From Pantoea sp. At-9b (GTDB lineage: Bacteria > Pseudomonadota > Gammaproteobacteria > Enterobacterales > Enterobacteriaceae), in contig NC_014837.1 of assembly GCF_000175935.2 (NCBI RefSeq), positions 1,178,001-1,242,000 on the forward strand: a stretch of DNA of 64,000 nt, in the 5' to 3' direction. Both the position numbers and the translations under genes were made by a program. The notes below the pieces were generated by a model that was given only the letters and a program-made list of their open reading frames with translations, had not been told where the DNA came from and made no database searches. Of the stretch, positions 48,804 through 58,609 are shown one piece after another. How positions within the stretch are numbered: the first letter of the stretch is position 1; every line of letters begins with the position of its first letter.

Positions 48804-49952
48804 TTACTCGCTGAGGACGTTCTCTCCATTGACGAACGTCTTAATGATTTGAAAATCGCGGGTAAAGACAGTCAGGTTGGCGACTTTTCCAGCTTCGACC
48901 GTGCCCAACTGTTTTTCCACCCCCATCGCCTTTGCCGGATAGAGCGTTGCCATGCGCAGAGCTTCATCCAGCGCAATGCCGCAATGTTCCACGCAATTCT
49001 GAACCGTTTCAATCATGGTGATGGCGGAGCCACTTAAGGTGCCGTTCTCATCCACACAAAGGCCATTGCGATAGTATATTGTTTTGCCAGCAAAAATAAA
49101 TTTATCAATCGAAGCACCTGCCGGTGCGGTGGCGTCGGTTACCAGTACCAGCTTGTCGCCCTTGATGCGCTTCGCATTGCGCACATTAGCGTAGTGGACA
49201 TGTAAACCATCTGCAATGATGCCGCAGTATACATCAGGCGCATCAAACAGCGCGCCAATCAAGCCCGGTTCGCGCCCGGCAAAGGTCGGCATGGCGTTGT
49301 AAAGGTGGGTTGCAAAGCTGACGCCCGCCGCGAAACCGCTTTTGGCTTCTTCATAGGTGGCGTTCGAGTGACCCGCTGAAACGATAATGCCCGCATCGCG
49401 TAATTGACGGATCACTGCACTTCCGGCGTTTTCCGGGGCCAGTGTCACTTTGGTGATCACATCGGCGTTCGCGCAGAGAAAATCCACCAGTTTTGCATCC
49501 GGTAAACGGATCAGTTCCGGGTTATGCGTGCCTTTTTTTACTTTATTCAGCCACGGACCTTCGAGGTGCAGACCCAGCGCCTGGTTTTGATGTTTGTTCA
49601 GATACGCGCGCATGGTTTCGACAGCACGCTGCATCAATTCATCCGTGCTGGTGATCAAGGTTGGCAGGTAGCTGGTGCAGCCCGATTTCTCATTGGCGCG
49701 CTGCATAATTTCCAGCGTTTCCACGCTCAATGCATCGATATCATCGTTAAATTGCACGCCGCCGCAGCCGTTGAGCTGTAAATCGATAAAACCGGGAGCG
49801 ATAAACGCACCCGCAACATCCTGTTGCGGCAGGGTGGCATCCAGCGCGTCGCGTGGGCAGACGCGCTCAATCAGGCCATCGGCAATCACTACCGCATGAT
49901 TGTCCAGAATTTCGTGACCGGTAAAAATCCGGCCGTTAACTAATGCGTACAT
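48804..49952 (-). CDS. nagA: N-acetylglucosamine-6-phosphate deacetylase NagA
   Basis: A 382-aa amidohydrolase. Metal and substrate residues are in [25 protein letters not shown] and [10 protein letters not shown] (catalytic Asp). It deacetylates GlcNAc-6-P, the product of NagE, and so also clears the NagC inducer. Confidence 0.95.
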   Translation of the reverse strand: MYALVNGRIFTGHEILDNHAVVIADGLIERVCPRDALDATLPQQDVAGAFIAPGFIDLQLNGCGGVQFNDDIDALSVETLEIMQRANEKSGCTSYLPTLITSTDELMQRAVETMRAYLNKHQNQALGLHLEGPWLNKVKKGTHNPELIRLPDAKLVDFLCANADVITKVTLAPENAGSAVIRQLRDAGIIVSAGHSNATYEEAKSGFAAGVSFATHLYNAMPTFAGREPGLIGALFDAPDVYCGIIADGLHVHYANVRNAKRIKGDKLVLVTDATAPAGASIDKFIFAGKTIYYRNGLCVDENGTLSGSAITMIETVQNCVEHCGIALDEALRMATLYPAKAMGVEKQLGTVEAGKVANLTVFTRDFQIIKTFVNGENVLSE

Positions 49953-50012
49953 CGTCTTTCTCTCCCGGCTAAGCCCGCTGCACTACGGCAGCAGGTTTTT
50001 TACAACGTGGTC

Positions 50013-50813
50013 TTACACACCTTTCATATTTTCCGCTTCCATTTCGCGGAAATATTTCACGGTTTTCACTTTCAGTTCCATGGTGGCGGGTTCGTCACAA
50101 ACCACGACCGATTTCGCATGCAGCTGCAGGCAGCTGATGGTCCACATATGGTTAACGTTACCTTCAACCGCCGCCTGCAACGCCTGGGCTTTAACATGAC
50201 CGGTAACCAGAATCATCACTTCTTCTGCATCCAGCAGCGTACCGACACCCACGGTCAGAGCATATTTTGGCACCTGATCAACATCGCCGTTAAAGAAACG
50301 GGAATTGGCGAGACGGGTCTCGTGTGTCAACGTTTTGATACGGGTACGGGATGCAAGCGAGGAGGCAGGTTCATTAAAGGCAATGTGACCATCATTGCCC
50401 ACGCCACCCATAAACAGATGGATTTTACCCAGGGCGCGGATCTTCTCTTCGTACTGACGACATTCTGCGTCAATATCCTCCGCATTGCCATTCAGAAGAT
50501 TGATATTTTCTGGTTGGATATCAACGTGATCGAAAAAATTACGATACATAAAACTGTGGTAACTTTCCGGATGCTCTTTTGGCAGGCCAACGTATTCATC
50601 CATGTTAAAAGTGACCACATGTTTGAAACTAACCTGGCCCGCTTTATGCATCTCAATCAGGTGCTTGTACGCTTCCAGTGGGGTGCCACCGGTAGGCAGA
50701 CCTAGCACGAAGGGACGATCTGGGCCAGGATTAAACGCATTAATGCGGTTAACAATATGGCGCGCGGCCCATTTACCCACCTGGGTAGGTGTGGCTAAAG
50801 GGATCAGTCTCAT
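50013..50813 (-). CDS. nagB: Glucosamine-6-phosphate deaminase NagB
   Basis: A 266-aa hexameric isomerase/deaminase giving fructose-6-P and ammonia. Catalytic blocks [17 protein letters not shown] (Asp72 region) and [16 protein letters not shown] are present. First gene of nagBACD. Confidence 0.96.
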   Translation of the reverse strand: MRLIPLATPTQVGKWAARHIVNRINAFNPGPDRPFVLGLPTGGTPLEAYKHLIEMHKAGQVSFKHVVTFNMDEYVGLPKEHPESYHSFMYRNFFDHVDIQPENINLLNGNAEDIDAECRQYEEKIRALGKIHLFMGGVGNDGHIAFNEPASSLASRTRIKTLTHETRLANSRFFNGDVDQVPKYALTVGVGTLLDAEEVMILVTGHVKAQALQAAVEGNVNHMWTISCLQLHAKSVVVCDEPATMELKVKTVKYFREMEAENMKGV

Positions 50814-50922
50814 GTCTTCACCTCAGTTAAAGATTGGAAAAGTGGGGTCGCCGTTTTCTCTACAGACCGTTCTTAAGCGTAATCCGTTTAAGCACAATCA
50901 TACGGGGAAAAGTGCGTCCTGA

Positions 50923-50941
50923 TATTTTTCATCATAAAATA
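50923..50941. promoter_or_regulatory. NagC operator, nagB side
   Basis: TATTTT-tcatcat-AAAATA, a 19-bp palindrome of the NagC consensus, 110 bp before nagB. Confidence 0.75.
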
Positions 50942-50987
50942 AGTTTGGGGTGAAGGCTAGCGGTACGGGGGTGAAAACGTCATTTTT

Positions 50988-51003
50988 GGTGATAAAAGTC
51001 ACA
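50988..51003. promoter_or_regulatory. CRP site between nagB and nagE
   Basis: GGTGA-taaaag-TCACA matches the CRP consensus TGTGA-N6-TCACA in nine of ten bases and lies between the two NagC operators, as in E. coli. Confidence 0.7.
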
Positions 51004-51015
51004 GTTGTTGTGGTT

Positions 51016-51036
51016 TTAATTTGCGAGGCGAATTAA
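51016..51036. promoter_or_regulatory. NagC operator, nagE side
   Basis: TTAATTTGC-gag-GCGAATTAA, a palindrome with one mismatch between arms. Its centre is 94 bp from that of the nagB-side operator, close to the spacing across which NagC forms a repression loop in E. coli. Confidence 0.75.
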
Positions 51037-51150
51037 TTTATCTCTACACTTCGCCTCGTGGTGAAAAGTGTCATCTAAGCTACCGGGTGCCGGGATAATA
51101 AAATCAACCCGCACTACGGCAAAACGCCAGTCTCAAAGGGGGAGAATAAG

Positions 51151-53184
51151 GTGAGTATTTTAGGATATCTGCAAAAGGTCGGCCGAGCGCTTATGGTGCC
51201 GGTAGCGACCCTGCCGGCAGCGGCAATTTTGATGGGGGTGGGGTACTGGATTGATCCGGACAGCTGGGGGGCAGGTAACGCTCTGGCCGCGCTGTTAATC
51301 AAATCCGGTGCCGCGATCATTGAACATATGTCAGTGCTGTTCGCCATCGGTGTCGCCTATGGCATGTCAAAAGATAAAGACGGCGCTGCGGCGCTGACCG
51401 GCTTCGTTGGTTTCCTTGTGGTGACCACACTGTGTTCACCGGCTGCGGTGTCAATGATTCAGAAAATCCCATTGGATCAGGTGCCTGCTGCTTTCGGCAA
51501 AATCGAAAACCAGTTTGTGGGTATCCTGGTGGGGATTATCTCGGCAGAGGTCTATAACCGCTTCAGCCACGTGGAGCTGCCCAAGGCGCTGTCGTTCTTC
51601 AGCGGCCGTCGTTTGGTGCCGATCCTGGTCTCCTTCCTGATGATCCTTATCGCCTTCATTCTGATGTATATCTGGCCGGTGGTGTTTAATGGCCTGGTCA
51701 GCTTTGGTGAAAGCATTCAGAAACTCGGATCTGTCGGCGCAGGGGTGTATGCCTTCTTCAACCGTCTGCTGATCCCCGTTGGCCTGCATCACGCGTTGAA
51801 CTCCGTGTTCTGGTTCGACGTGGCTGGCATTAACGACATTCCGAAATTCCTCGGTGGTGCACAGTCCATCGCTAATGGCAGCGGTATCCCCGGTATCACC
51901 GGTCGCTATCAGGCGGGCTTCTTCCCGATCATGATGTTCGGTCTGCCGGGGGCGGCGCTGGCGATTTACCACTGCGCGCGTCCGGAAAATCGCGCCAAAG
52001 TGGGCGGTATTATGCTGGCGGCGGCTTTTGCGGCGTTCTTTACCGGGATTACTGAACCGCTGGAATTCTCCTTCATGTTCGTGGCACCGGTGCTGTATGT
52101 CATCCACGCCCTGCTGACCGGTCTTTCGGTCTTTATCGCGGCGAGCATGCACTGGATTGCGGGCTTTGGTTTCAGTGCCGGTCTGGTGGATATGGTGCTG
52201 TCAACGCGTAACCCGCTGGCGGTGCATTGGTGGATGCTGATCCCACAAGGTCTGGTGTTCTTTGCCATCTACTACGTGGTGTTCCGTTTCACTATTCAGA
52301 AATTCAACCTGATGACGCCGGGCCGCGAGCTGGCTGCGGATGATGAAACCGACGGTTATGATGTCAACGTTGACCACAGCGGCAGCGGCGAAAGCCAGAC
52401 GGAATCGCTGGCACGTCGTTACATCGGTGCCATTGGTGGTTCAGAAAACCTGACCAATATCGATGCCTGTATCACCCGTCTGCGTCTGAACGTGAAAGAC
52501 GCCGCGCAGGTGAATGACAGCGTGGCGAAACGCCTTGGCGCATCCGGCATTATCCGTCTCAACAAGCAGAGCGTGCAGATCATCGTGGGTACCCAGGCCG
52601 AAAGCATCGCTTCAGCCATGAAAGCCGTCCTGACCAAAGGTCCGGTTGCGGCTACGGCTGCCGCGCCTGTCGCACCACAGCCTGTTGCTCCACAGCCGCA
52701 AGCGGTGTTGAACAGCGAAAAAGGCGTAATCGCCACGCTGGTGGCCCCGGTCAGCGGTGAAGTGGTGGCCCTGGATGCCGTACCGGATGAAGCTTTTGCC
52801 AGCAAAGCCGTTGGTGATGGCCTGGCGATCAAACCCACCGGTAAAACCGTGGTGGCACCGATTGCCGGTACTATCGTGAAAATCTTCAATACCAACCACG
52901 CCTTCTGTCTGGAAAGCGATAACGGTGTTGAGATCGTGGTGCACATGGGTCTGGATACCGTGGCGCTGGAAGGTAAAGGCTTCTCGCGTCTGGTGGAAGA
53001 GGGCGCGACAGTAGTTGCCGGTCAGCCAGTGTTGGAGATGGATCTGGACTTCCTCAACGCCCATGCCCGTTCAATGATTAGCCCGGTCGTGGTCAGCAAC
53101 AGCGATGATTTTGCCGGCCTCAACCTGCTGGCCAGCGGGTCAGTGGTCGCCGGTGAAACCCGTCTGTATGAGGTGAAAGGCTAA
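51151..53184 (+). CDS. nagE: N-acetylglucosamine-specific PTS transporter NagE (IICBA)
   Basis: A 677-aa fused PTS enzyme: IIC membrane domain (residues 1-~390), IIB with the phosphorylated Cys in NIDACITRLRL (~440), an Ala/Pro/Gln linker (~490-520) and IIA with the phospho-His in VVHMGLDTV (~595). It imports and phosphorylates GlcNAc. Divergent from nagB with shared control by NagC and CRP. A strong terminator follows. Confidence 0.96.
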   Translation: MSILGYLQKVGRALMVPVATLPAAAILMGVGYWIDPDSWGAGNALAALLIKSGAAIIEHMSVLFAIGVAYGMSKDKDGAAALTGFVGFLVVTTLCSPAAVSMIQKIPLDQVPAAFGKIENQFVGILVGIISAEVYNRFSHVELPKALSFFSGRRLVPILVSFLMILIAFILMYIWPVVFNGLVSFGESIQKLGSVGAGVYAFFNRLLIPVGLHHALNSVFWFDVAGINDIPKFLGGAQSIANGSGIPGITGRYQAGFFPIMMFGLPGAALAIYHCARPENRAKVGGIMLAAAFAAFFTGITEPLEFSFMFVAPVLYVIHALLTGLSVFIAASMHWIAGFGFSAGLVDMVLSTRNPLAVHWWMLIPQGLVFFAIYYVVFRFTIQKFNLMTPGRELAADDETDGYDVNVDHSGSGESQTESLARRYIGAIGGSENLTNIDACITRLRLNVKDAAQVNDSVAKRLGASGIIRLNKQSVQIIVGTQAESIASAMKAVLTKGPVAATAAAPVAPQPVAPQPQAVLNSEKGVIATLVAPVSGEVVALDAVPDEAFASKAVGDGLAIKPTGKTVVAPIAGTIVKIFNTNHAFCLESDNGVEIVVHMGLDTVALEGKGFSRLVEEGATVVAGQPVLEMDLDFLNAHARSMISPVVVSNSDDFAGLNLLASGSVVAGETRLYEVKG

Positions 53185-53202
53185 GTCCTTGTGCTAAACC
53201 CC

Positions 53203-53236
53203 AAAGGCAGGAAGCGATTCCTGCCTTTTTTGTTTT
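53203..53236 (+). terminator. nagE terminator
   Basis: AAAGGCAGGAA-gcga-TTCCTGCCTTT plus T-run; perfect 11-bp stem. Confidence 0.9.
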
Positions 53237-53335
53237 AAAACGACCAACAAACGGTTGTTTCCCTCCTACGCTTTGTGGATCATACTCCGTTACTTTCCAG
53301 GACAAATCACCCGTATTGTATTTGAGGATTTTGAG

Positions 53336-55003
53336 ATGAGTGAGGCTGAAGCCCGCCCAACGAACTTTATTCGTCAGATTATCGACGAAGATTTGGCGAG
53401 CGGTAAGCACAACAGCGTGCATACCCGTTTCCCGCCTGAGCCCAATGGTTACCTGCATATTGGCCATGCGAAATCGATCTGTCTGAACTTTGGTATCGCA
53501 CAAGATTACCAGGGGCAGTGCAATCTGCGCTTCGACGACACCAACCCGGTGAAAGAAGATATGGAGTTCGTCGAGTCCATCAAGCGCGACGTGCAATGGC
53601 TGGGCTTTGAATGGAGCGGAGACGTTTGTTACTCCTCAGACTATTTCGACCAGCTGTACAGCTACGCGGTTGATCTGATCAACAAAGGCCTGGCCTATGT
53701 TGATGAGTTATCGGCTGAAGAGATCCGCGAATACCGTGGCACGCTGACTGCGCCGGGTAAAAATAGTCCGTTCCGCGATCGCACGCCAGAAGAGAACCTC
53801 GCGCTGTTTGAAAAAATGCGTGCCGGTGGTTTTGAAGAAGGTAAAGCCTGCCTGCGTGCCAAAATCGATATGGCGTCAAACTTTATCGTGATGCGCGATC
53901 CGGTGTTGTATCGCATTAAGTTTGCTGAACACCATCAGACGGGCAACAAATGGTGCATCTATCCGATGTACGATTTTACCCACTGCATCTCCGATGCGCT
54001 GGAAGGCATTACCCATTCGCTGTGTACGCTGGAGTTCCAGGATAACCGTCGTCTGTATGACTGGGTGCTGGACAACATCAGCATTCCGGTGCATCCACGT
54101 CAGTACGAATTCTCACGTCTGAATCTGGAATACGCGGTAATGTCGAAGCGTAAACTGACACAGCTGGTGAGTGAGAAGGTGGTAGAAGGCTGGGATGACC
54201 CGCGTATGTTGACCGTGTCCGGTCTGCGTCGTCGTGGTTACAGCGCCGCGTCAATTCGCGAGTTCTGCCTGCGTATCGGTGTCACCAAACAGGACAACAT
54301 CGTTGAGATGGCCTCGCTGGAGTCATGTATCCGTGACGATCTCAATGAGAATGCGCCGCGCGCGATGGCGGTGCTGGATCCGTTGAAAGTGGTGATTGAA
54401 AACCTGCCTGCGGGTCATGAAGAGATCATCACCATGCCGAACCATCCGAACAAACCGGAGATGGGGACGCGTGAAGTGCCGTTCAGCCGTGAGGTGTGGA
54501 TCGATCGCGCGGATTTCCGTGAAGAAGCCAACAAGCAATACAAACGTCTGGTGCTGGGCAAAGAAGTCCGTCTGCGTAATGCTTACGTGATCCGTGCTGA
54601 GCGCGTGGCGAAAGATGATGAAGGCAATATCACCTGCATCTACTGTACCTGCGACGTTGATACCCTGAGCAAAGATCCGGCTGATGGCCGTAAAGTGAAA
54701 GGCGTGATCCACTGGGTTTCGGCGATCCATGCGCTGCCTGCGGAATTCCGTCTGTACGATCGCCTGTTCAGTGTACCGAACCCGGGTGCGGCGGAGGATT
54801 TCCTCACCACCATCAACCCGAATTCGCTGGACATCAAACAAGGTTTTGTTGAGCCAGGCTTGCGCGATGCCGCAGCGCTGGCGCCTTACCAGTTTGAGCG
54901 TGAAGGTTATTTTTGCGCGGATAGCGTGTATTCGCAGCCCTCTAAGCTGGTATTTAACCGTACTGTCGGCTTGCGTGATACCTGGGCGAAAATCGGCGAT
55001 TAA
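53336..55003 (+). CDS. glnS: Glutaminyl-tRNA synthetase GlnS
   Basis: A 555-aa class Ic synthetase that charges the Gln tRNAs encoded 9 kb upstream. HIGH motif HIGHAKS near residue 41 and KMSKS variant VMSKRKL near 268. The start at 53336 follows GAGG and matches E. coli; the open frame from 53255 extends through the promoter region. Confidence 0.96.
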   Translation: MSEAEARPTNFIRQIIDEDLASGKHNSVHTRFPPEPNGYLHIGHAKSICLNFGIAQDYQGQCNLRFDDTNPVKEDMEFVESIKRDVQWLGFEWSGDVCYSSDYFDQLYSYAVDLINKGLAYVDELSAEEIREYRGTLTAPGKNSPFRDRTPEENLALFEKMRAGGFEEGKACLRAKIDMASNFIVMRDPVLYRIKFAEHHQTGNKWCIYPMYDFTHCISDALEGITHSLCTLEFQDNRRLYDWVLDNISIPVHPRQYEFSRLNLEYAVMSKRKLTQLVSEKVVEGWDDPRMLTVSGLRRRGYSAASIREFCLRIGVTKQDNIVEMASLESCIRDDLNENAPRAMAVLDPLKVVIENLPAGHEEIITMPNHPNKPEMGTREVPFSREVWIDRADFREEANKQYKRLVLGKEVRLRNAYVIRAERVAKDDEGNITCIYCTCDVDTLSKDPADGRKVKGVIHWVSAIHALPAEFRLYDRLFSVPNPGAAEDFLTTINPNSLDIKQGFVEPGLRDAAALAPYQFEREGYFCADSVYSQPSKLVFNRTVGLRDTWAKIGD

Positions 55004-55033
55004 TCCTTTTTGTCGTTTTCCCCATATCCTGAT

Positions 55034-55059
55034 AAAAGGGCGAGAGATCGCCCTTTTTT
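55034..55059 (+). terminator. glnS terminator
   Basis: GGGCGA-gaga-TCGCCC flanked by A4 and T7. Confidence 0.9.
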
Positions 55060-55238
55060 ATTGGCCGTAATTCAGGGTTAGCCATCTTTTATGCTGCGAG
55101 TTGTGAAACGTGCTTGTTACCGGGATTTGCAACTAATCTGACTTTAACAGAATTAATCCATTTGCGAGTGTTAAAAACTTTTTTTCAGGTAGGCTATGCG
55201 CTCTCAGACGTTGCTCCGCGGGTTATAAAGGAAAAAAA

Positions 55239-55634
55239 ATGACAAGTCTCGCTCAGGAAGCCAAACACAGCGTGGTGGTATTACATCAACTTATCGAACG
55301 TATTTTTAATCAGTCAGATAGCACCGATGACAGCATTGAATTGTTTCTGTCACACTTCCACCCGGATTTCAAAATGGTGACGCCGCAGGGCAAGCAGTTG
55401 GACGTCAATGCGCTGGAAGTGTTGTTCCGCCAGTTGCGTGGTCAGCGTGAGGGGATGCGTATTGCCACCAGCGAACATGCCATCATTTCGCAGCAAAGCA
55501 AGGAAGTGACGATTCAGTATCGTGAATTGCAAATGATGAACGGCACCAACCAGAGCCGCATCTCGCTGGCGGTATTGGATTGCAGTACCTCAATTCCGCG
55601 CTGGCGTTATTTACAAGAAACGCTGGTGCTGTGA
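55239..55634 (+). CDS. NTF2-like (SnoaL/DUF4440-type) hypothetical protein
   Basis: A 131-aa cytoplasmic protein. The pattern of an N-terminal helix, FLSHFHPDFKMVTPQGKQLD, then alternating strands (EVTIQYRELQMM..RISLAVLD) and a final RWRYLQET resembles the cone-shaped NTF2-like fold of DUF4440/SnoaL proteins. The function is unknown. It has its own ribosome site (AAAGGAAAA) and terminator, and lies where E. coli carries chiPQ. Confidence 0.7.
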   Translation: MTSLAQEAKHSVVVLHQLIERIFNQSDSTDDSIELFLSHFHPDFKMVTPQGKQLDVNALEVLFRQLRGQREGMRIATSEHAIISQQSKEVTIQYRELQMMNGTNQSRISLAVLDCSTSIPRWRYLQETLVL

Positions 55635-55642
55635 TTCAGCCA

Positions 55643-55675
55643 TAAAAAAACCGGTGCTCAGGCACCGGTTTTTTC
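55643..55675. terminator. Bidirectional terminator between the NTF2-like gene and fur
   Basis: ACCGGTGC-tcag-GCACCGGT with A7 before and T6 after. Confidence 0.88.
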
Positions 55676-55692
55676 ATACTGCATAGCACATT

Positions 55693-56139
55693 TTATTGCT
55701 TGTCGTGGAGCGTCTCGTCTTCGCGGCAGTCTCCCAACGCACAGTGGCCGTATAAATACAGGCTGTGGTTGGTCAGTTTGATACCATGACGTGTGGCGAT
55801 TTCACGCTGACGGGTTTCAATGGATTCATCACTGAATTCAATCACTTTGCCACAATCCAGGCAGATCAGATGGTCATGATGATGCTGCTGCGTCAGTTCA
55901 AAGACGGATTTACCACCCTCGAAGTTATGGCGGGTGACGATTCCCGCGTCATCAAACTGGTTAAGAACGCGATAAACCGTTGCCAGACCAATCTCTTCGC
56001 CCATGTCGATCAGGCGTTTGTACAAATCTTCCGCGCTGACGTGATGGCATTCGGGTTCCTGAAGCACTTCCAGAATTTTCAGTCTGGGGAGCGTGACTTT
56101 CAGGCCAGCCTTCTTCAATGCGGAGTTGTTGTCAGTCAT
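55693..56139 (-). CDS. fur: Ferric uptake regulator Fur
   Basis: A 148-aa metalloregulator. An N-terminal winged HTH is followed by the metal-binding HHHDHLICLDCGK (residues ~87-99) with the structural CxxC pair. It represses iron uptake genes when loaded with Fe2+. In E. coli it is the last gene of a fldA-uof-fur transcript; here the spacing and a separate promoter fit the same arrangement. Confidence 0.97.
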   Translation of the reverse strand: MTDNNSALKKAGLKVTLPRLKILEVLQEPECHHVSAEDLYKRLIDMGEEIGLATVYRVLNQFDDAGIVTRHNFEGGKSVFELTQQHHHDHLICLDCGKVIEFSDESIETRQREIATRHGIKLTNHSLYLYGHCALGDCREDETLHDKQ

Positions 56140-56158
56140 GCGGATATTGTCCTGTTAC

Positions 56159-56212
56159 TTAGCTAGTCACTTGCGGCGCAGGGCCTTGAATGTCGATCAC
56201 GCGCATTCTCAT
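56159..56212 (-). CDS. Possible Uof-like leader peptide upstream of fur
   Basis: A 17-codon frame (MRMRVIDIQGPAPQVTS) ends 20 nt before the fur start. In E. coli a short ORF, uof, precedes fur and couples its translation to RyhB. This frame is shorter and has no strong ribosome site; from the nearby promoter it would be almost leaderless. Low certainty. Confidence 0.35.
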   Translation of the reverse strand: MRMRVIDIQGPAPQVTS

Positions 56213-56221
56213 TTGCGTCTC

Positions 56222-56250
56222 ATTATAGAACTCAAGCAGTGAAATGAAAA
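56222..56250 (-). promoter_or_regulatory. fur promoter
   Basis: TTTTCA (56245-56250), 17-bp spacer, perfect TATAAT (56222-56227) on the minus strand, placing +1 near 56215. The sequence after it (AATGAGACGCAAATGAGAATG) has Fur-box-like NATNAT repeats, suggesting autoregulation. Confidence 0.6.
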
Positions 56251-56455
56251 CCAAGGGAATATCCTGAAAATCACCAGTGGCTGTAAGGAAAAGTGTCTCT
56301 AACGCCGGCGGGGATCATGCAGGTCTTTGTTTCCATTTCACTCAGCCTCATTCTGATGCCAGAGGAATAAGCGGATGACCGTTATGGGTATTCTACAGAA
56401 TTGCGGGAAAAAGTTAAAAAACAGTAGCTATTATTTTTATAGGAAATTCCTTTAA

Positions 56456-56483
56456 CTCAATGTGAGCCAGCGCCCACATTGAG
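56456..56483 (-). terminator. Hairpin after fldA
   Basis: CTCAATGTG-(10 nt)-CACATTGAG with only a weak T-rich tail; partial readthrough into fur is plausible. The 56251-56455 stretch between this and the fur promoter is AT-rich without a gene. Confidence 0.55.
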
Positions 56484-56495
56484 GAGGGCAGGGGA

Positions 56496-57026
56496 TCAGG
56501 CTTCGATGATCTCTTTCAATTGCAGCTCATCGAAAATCTGTTTCACCCACTTATCAACACGTTCGTTGGTCAGTTCAGGCTGACGATCTTCGTCGATAGC
56601 CAGACCCAGGAAGTGTTTGTCATCTGCCAGGCCTTTAGACGCTTCGAAATGGTAACCTTCAGTCGGCCAGTGGCCAACAATCACCGCACCGTTAGGCTCG
56701 ATGATATCGCGGATGGTGCCCATCGCATCACAGAAGTATTCAGCATAGTCTTCCTGGTCACCACAGCCAAACAATGCAACCAGTTTTCCATTGAAATCAA
56801 TCTCTTCCAGCGTCGGGAAGAAATCATCCCAGTCACATTGCGCTTCGCCGTAGTACCAGGTCGGAATGCCCAGCAGCAGGATATCGAATGCTTCGAGATC
56901 TTCTTTGGTGCTCTTGGCAATGTCATGCACTTCGGCCACATCTTTACCCAGTTGTTTCTGGATCATTTTTGCAATGTTTTCAGTATTGCCGGTATCGCTG
57001 CCGAAGAAAATGCCTACGATTGCCAT
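56496..57026 (-). CDS. fldA: Flavodoxin I FldA
   Basis: A 176-aa FMN electron carrier for radical-SAM enzymes such as LipA and MiaB, BioB and MetH. The phosphate loop GSDTGNTENIA lies at residue 9, and FMN-stacking residues lie in GIPTWYYGE and GCGDQEDYAEYFC. Essential in E. coli. Confidence 0.96.
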   Translation of the reverse strand: MAIVGIFFGSDTGNTENIAKMIQKQLGKDVAEVHDIAKSTKEDLEAFDILLLGIPTWYYGEAQCDWDDFFPTLEEIDFNGKLVALFGCGDQEDYAEYFCDAMGTIRDIIEPNGAVIVGHWPTEGYHFEASKGLADDKHFLGLAIDEDRQPELTNERVDKWVKQIFDELQLKEIIEA

Positions 57027-57152
57027 GAGTTAAGTAACCTCTTAAATCCTGATTAGGAGTTGAATGCACAGTTAAGCGAATGATAGCAGACCGGGCAAAG
57101 TGGCGGAACTTGTAAAGCCGTGACTTTTGTTCCTGCGTGCGGTCTGCGCGAG

Positions 57153-57428
57153 TTACGACAGTTTGAGTTGCGCCAGCAGCATTTGTTCAATCAATTCGCT
57201 ACGGCTGATGTTTTGCTGCTCTGCCAGTGTATTGAGCGCGTCAACCGCCTCACTACTCATTTTCAGCTCCACGCGACGCAGACCACGCACTTTGTCACGT
57301 TTTAGCTGGTTACGCTTGTTAATGCGCAACTGTTCGTCACGCGTAAGCGGACTGGTTTTAGGGCGACCAGGACGTCGCTCATCCGCGAAGAGATCGAGCG
57401 TGGTACGGTCAGTTTGTTCTTTTGCCAT
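57153..57428 (-). CDS. ybfE: LexA-regulated protein YbfE
   Basis: A 91-aa basic protein with the C-terminal block EAVDALNTLAEQQNISRSELIEQML, a ribbon-helix-helix-like motif. E. coli YbfE belongs to the SOS regulon, but I see no CTGT-N8-ACAG LexA box in the 170 bp upstream here. It precedes fldA by 126 bp. Confidence 0.88.
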   Translation of the reverse strand: MAKEQTDRTTLDLFADERRPGRPKTSPLTRDEQLRINKRNQLKRDKVRGLRRVELKMSSEAVDALNTLAEQQNISRSELIEQMLLAQLKLS

Positions 57429-57597
57429 TTTTTGTAAAACTGAGTGGGCGCGAACGGCGGAAAGGCGCTGCGCAATTTATACATTATCGGCCCCTGCCTC
57501 GGCGAAAAAATCATCCGGGGCAAATTTTTAGCGCGACATCATACTCCAGCACTCCTTGCGACGCCAACCTTAAACGGTTTACGGCAAGCTTTTGCTT

Positions 57598-58362
57598 TTA
57601 CAGTACAAAAAAACGGCGAACTGCGCGTAAAACCGCCTCAGGCTTTTCGGCATGAACCCAGTGGCCCGCGCCACTGATGACATGCGCATGTGCCTGCGGG
57701 AACTGCCGCAGCAGCGCGTCGCGATACTGATTGTCCAGATAAGGTGATTCGCTGCCGCGGATAAACAATGCCGGATGCGGCCAGGCCGGGACCTCTTGCC
57801 AGCCGGAAATGGTGGCGTAGTTATCCCACAGCACCGGCACGTTGAAGCGCCATTCCCCATCCTGAAACGACTTCAGGATGAACTGAATCACACCTTCTTC
57901 CCTAAGCAGGGTGCGCATCACCGCAGCGGCTTCACTGCGTCGTGTCACCCCGGCTGCGCTCACCGCACGGATGGCGGCAAAAATCTCATCATGGCGACGC
58001 GTCTGGTAATCCACCGGTGCGATATCAATCATCACCAGCTTTTCAATGCGTTCCGGTGCCATGGCGCTTAGCGTCATGGCAATTTTGCCGCCCATCGAAT
58101 GACCGATGACGCCAACGCGTTCCAGGCCGTGGGCGTCGAGGGTTGCGACGATATCTTCGGCCATCGCCGCATAGTTCATCACGTCGCTACGCGCCGAGAG
58201 ACCGTGATTGCGGACATCCACCTGCAAGGTGGGGCGGGCATCACGCAGGCCACGTGCCAGCACACCAAGGTTATCCAGGCTGCCAAACAGGCCATGAATT
58301 AACAGAATTGGGGGAGCATCAGGGGCAGATTGTTCAGTTTGCAGACGGGCATTCAAAATCAT
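57598..58362 (-). CDS. ybfF: Acyl-CoA esterase/alpha-beta hydrolase YbfF
   Basis: A 254-aa alpha/beta hydrolase. Oxyanion region HGLFGSLDNLG, nucleophile elbow GHSMGG (Ser near residue 88) and C-terminal GAGHWVHAEKPE supplying the catalytic His. E. coli YbfF hydrolyses palmitoyl- and malonyl-CoA. Divergent from seqA. Confidence 0.92.
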   Translation of the reverse strand: MILNARLQTEQSAPDAPPILLIHGLFGSLDNLGVLARGLRDARPTLQVDVRNHGLSARSDVMNYAAMAEDIVATLDAHGLERVGVIGHSMGGKIAMTLSAMAPERIEKLVMIDIAPVDYQTRRHDEIFAAIRAVSAAGVTRRSEAAAVMRTLLREEGVIQFILKSFQDGEWRFNVPVLWDNYATISGWQEVPAWPHPALFIRGSESPYLDNQYRDALLRQFPQAHAHVISGAGHWVHAEKPEAVLRAVRRFFVL

Positions 58363-58609
58363 GGCAAAGTTCTTACGGTTGTGGGCTGCGCTTAGGTTAT
58401 CATGAATCCACCTGTCCAGGAGCCAGCCTGCCAGGCATTAGGGCATATTCCGACTTTTGCCCTGAAACGATGCCAGCGCTATCGGCTGCCTGGGATTTAA
58501 CTTTATAATCCTCATGTTAGAGCCCGCTCACATTTTGCACGGCAGGATTTTGCTAAGGCCGTTGTAGAAATGCGTGGTTCTGTCATTTGCCAGAATCGTA
58601 CGGAAAAAG

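Noticed and set aside
57429..57597. LexA box expected upstream of ybfE
   Set aside because: No CTGT-N8-ACAG palindrome was found in this interval, so SOS control is not claimed from sequence.
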